From assembly GCA_028292145.1 (NCBI GenBank), contig JAQGMX010000527.1, positions 1-6,230 on the forward strand: a stretch of DNA of 6,230 nt, read 5' to 3'. Both the position numbers and the translations under genes were made by a program. Within the stretch, counting starts at the first letter, position 1. Each line of letters begins with the position of its first letter. Positions 5,163 through 6,230 of this stretch are shown here, in pieces. The stretch is from Variovorax sp. GTDB lineage: Bacteria > Pseudomonadota > Gammaproteobacteria > Burkholderiales > Burkholderiaceae_C. The notes under the pieces were generated by a model. The model had not been told where the DNA came from, made no database searches, and was given only the letters and a program-made list of their open reading frames with translations.

Positions 5163-6008
5163 ATGGACCTCTACTGTGTGATGGGCAACCCGGTCGCGCA
5201 CAGCCGCTCGCCGTGGATCCACGCCCGCTTCGCCGAACTCACCGGCGAAGCGCTCTCGTATGAACGCACGCTCGTGCCCATCGGCGGTTTCGCCGAGGCC
5301 ATCGCAACGTTCCGCGCCGACACGTCCGGCACCGCGCGCGGTTGCAATGTGACTGTTCCTTTCAAGTTTGACGCCGGCGCGCTGGCCGCGGCACATCTGA
5401 GCCCGCGCGCCACGCTGGCAGGCGCGGTCAACACGTTGAGCTTCGCAGCCGACGGCATTCATGGCGACAACACCGACGGCGCAGGCCTGGTCGCAGACAT
5501 CCAACGCAACGCAGGCATCGCATTGTCCGGACGCGACGTGCTGCTGATCGGCGCCGGAGGCGCGTCGGCCGGCGTGCTCGGCCCGCTGGTCGAAGCCGGC
5601 GCCCGGCGCATCGTGGTCGCCAACCGGACGCTCGACAAGGCGATCGCGCTGGTGCAGCGGCATGCGGCGCTGGCTTTTGAGCACGGCGTGACCATAGAAG
5701 CACAACCGCTGAACGCGACCGGTGGCAAGTTCGATGTCGTCGTCAACGGTACGGCGTCCAGCCTTGCCGGCGCCGAAGTGCCGGTTGGGGCGAGCGTCCT
5801 GAAGCCCGGCGCGCTGGCTCTCGACATGATGTACGGCCCCGCTGCCGACGGCTTCATGACGTGGGCGCGTTCCAACGGCGCCACGCCGCGCGACGGCCTC
5901 GGCATGCTGGTCGAACAGGCAGCCGAAGCCTTCACGATCTGGCGCGGCGTACGGCCGCCCGCTGCGCAAGTGCTGGCCGAGTTGCGCGCACTGCTCGCTG
6001 CGACCTGA
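5163..6008 (+). CDS. aroE: Shikimate dehydrogenase (NADP+), AroE
   Basis: AroE reduces 3-dehydroshikimate to shikimate with NADPH in the cytoplasm, the fourth step of the route to chorismate and aromatic amino acids. The product is 281 aa, against 272 in E. coli. Substrate-site motifs are present: GNPVAHSRSP (8-17) with Ser14 and Ser16, GCNVTVPFK (60-68) with catalytic Lys68, AVNTL (88-92), and GDNTDGAGL (101-109) with catalytic Asp105. The Rossmann loop is GAGGASAGVL (130-139), and the NADP phosphate-binding motif is ANRT (153-156). The C-terminal GLGMLVEQAAEAFTIWRGVRP (245-265) carries Gln252, which contacts shikimate. E. coli has Arg where Ala136 follows GAGGAS; the rest looks fully functional. 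The start ATG 5163 lies 26 bp after the TonB-like gene with only a weak CGGA upstream. Length and NADP motif favour AroE over YdiB-type paralogues. Confidence 0.97.
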   Translation: MDLYCVMGNPVAHSRSPWIHARFAELTGEALSYERTLVPIGGFAEAIATFRADTSGTARGCNVTVPFKFDAGALAAAHLSPRATLAGAVNTLSFAADGIHGDNTDGAGLVADIQRNAGIALSGRDVLLIGAGGASAGVLGPLVEAGARRIVVANRTLDKAIALVQRHAALAFEHGVTIEAQPLNATGGKFDVVVNGTASSLAGAEVPVGASVLKPGALALDMMYGPAADGFMTWARSNGATPRDGLGMLVEQAAEAFTIWRGVRPPAAQVLAELRALLAAT

Positions 6009-6023
6009 GCGAAGTCACCGGGA

Positions 6024-6230
6024 ATGCGTGCGCTGTTCCGTTGGTTGGCCTGCCTGATCGCTGCCGGTCTGGCGCTGCAGGTTTTCTTCATCGCGCGCAT
6101 CGCAGTGATGGCGGTCGTCGATCCGCAATCGACCGCGTTCCAGCGCTCGGAGGCATGGCAGATCGCCACGCAAGGCCGCGCCGGCGACAAGCGCGAATGG
6201 GCGCAGCAATGGGTGCCCTACGACCGTATC
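6024..6230 (+). CDS. mtgA: Monofunctional peptidoglycan glycosyltransferase MtgA, N-terminal fragment (cut by window edge)
   Basis: The first 69 codons are present and open to the window end. The peptide starts MRALFRWLACLIAAGLALQV, with one membrane anchor over residues ~8-31, followed by DPQSTAFQRSEAW (33-45) and QQWVPYDRI (61-69). These match the region of MtgA just before the GT51 catalytic domain ('P..ST.F', then 'WVPY..I'). MtgA polymerises lipid II into glycan strands on the periplasmic side without transpeptidase activity. The catalytic Glu motif (EDxxFxxHxG) lies beyond the window. The ATG at 6024 follows the aroE stop by 15 bp, with a G-rich stretch (CCGGGA) directly ahead, too close for an ideal ribosome binding site. 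Same-strand, short spacing implies co-transcription with aroE. The aroE-mtgA adjacency is common in betaproteobacteria, as I recall. Confidence 0.92.
   Translation, partial: MRALFRWLACLIAAGLALQVFFIARIAVMAVVDPQSTAFQRSEAWQIATQGRAGDKREWAQQWVPYDRI

Noticed and set aside
5212..5223. Perfect 12-bp palindrome CGTGGATCCACG near the aroE start
   Set aside because: It encodes conserved Pro-Trp-Ile-His residues of AroE and shows no further structure; coincidence under coding constraint is sufficient.
4926..5969. 347-codon open frame on the minus strand
   Set aside because: It lies antisense to the clear TonB-like and aroE genes. Its Arg/Ala/Gly-rich, low-information composition is typical of shadow frames in GC-rich DNA, and no domain is recognisable.

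Overview
This is a GC-rich chromosomal window of housekeeping genes, most likely from a betaproteobacterium. The clearest clue is the gene order rnb-type RNase / TonB-like protein / aroE / mtgA, an arrangement I associate from memory with Rhodocyclales, Nitrosomonadales and related betaproteobacteria. The species cannot be fixed from the sequence alone. I see no transposase, phage gene, CRISPR array, rRNA or tRNA.

Layout: the left part reads on the minus strand. It holds a complete rodA (237-1391), and beyond it the first 32 codons of tldD (1-97), cut by the window edge. A 76-bp divergent spacer (1392-1467) separates rodA from a plus-strand series: a YqiA-type alpha/beta-hydrolase (1468-2055), an RNB-domain exoribonuclease (2204-4273), a TonB C-terminal-domain protein (4279-5136), shikimate dehydrogenase aroE (5163-6008) and the start of mtgA (6024-6230, cut by the edge). 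The gaps inside the rnb-tonB-aroE-mtgA block are 5, 26 and 15 bp, so these four genes look like one operon. The hydrolase is separated from them by 148 bp.

Functions: RodA and MtgA are both peptidoglycan glycosyltransferases, from two unrelated families (SEDS and GT51). AroE makes shikimate for aromatic amino acids. The RNase degrades RNA. The TonB-like protein is a membrane-anchored periplasmic energy-transducer relative. TldD is a protease-family protein. The whole window is core metabolism and envelope building.

The most interesting signal is not a gene. The two longest intergenic gaps (98-236 and 2056-2203) each contain a copy of the same roughly 100-bp element. The copies have diverged in sequence, but three hairpins are preserved through paired, compensatory base changes, which points to selection on folding. 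Both copies have the same orientation relative to the flanking genes. A second non-coding signal is a 9-of-10 inverted repeat that ends five bases before the rodA start codon.
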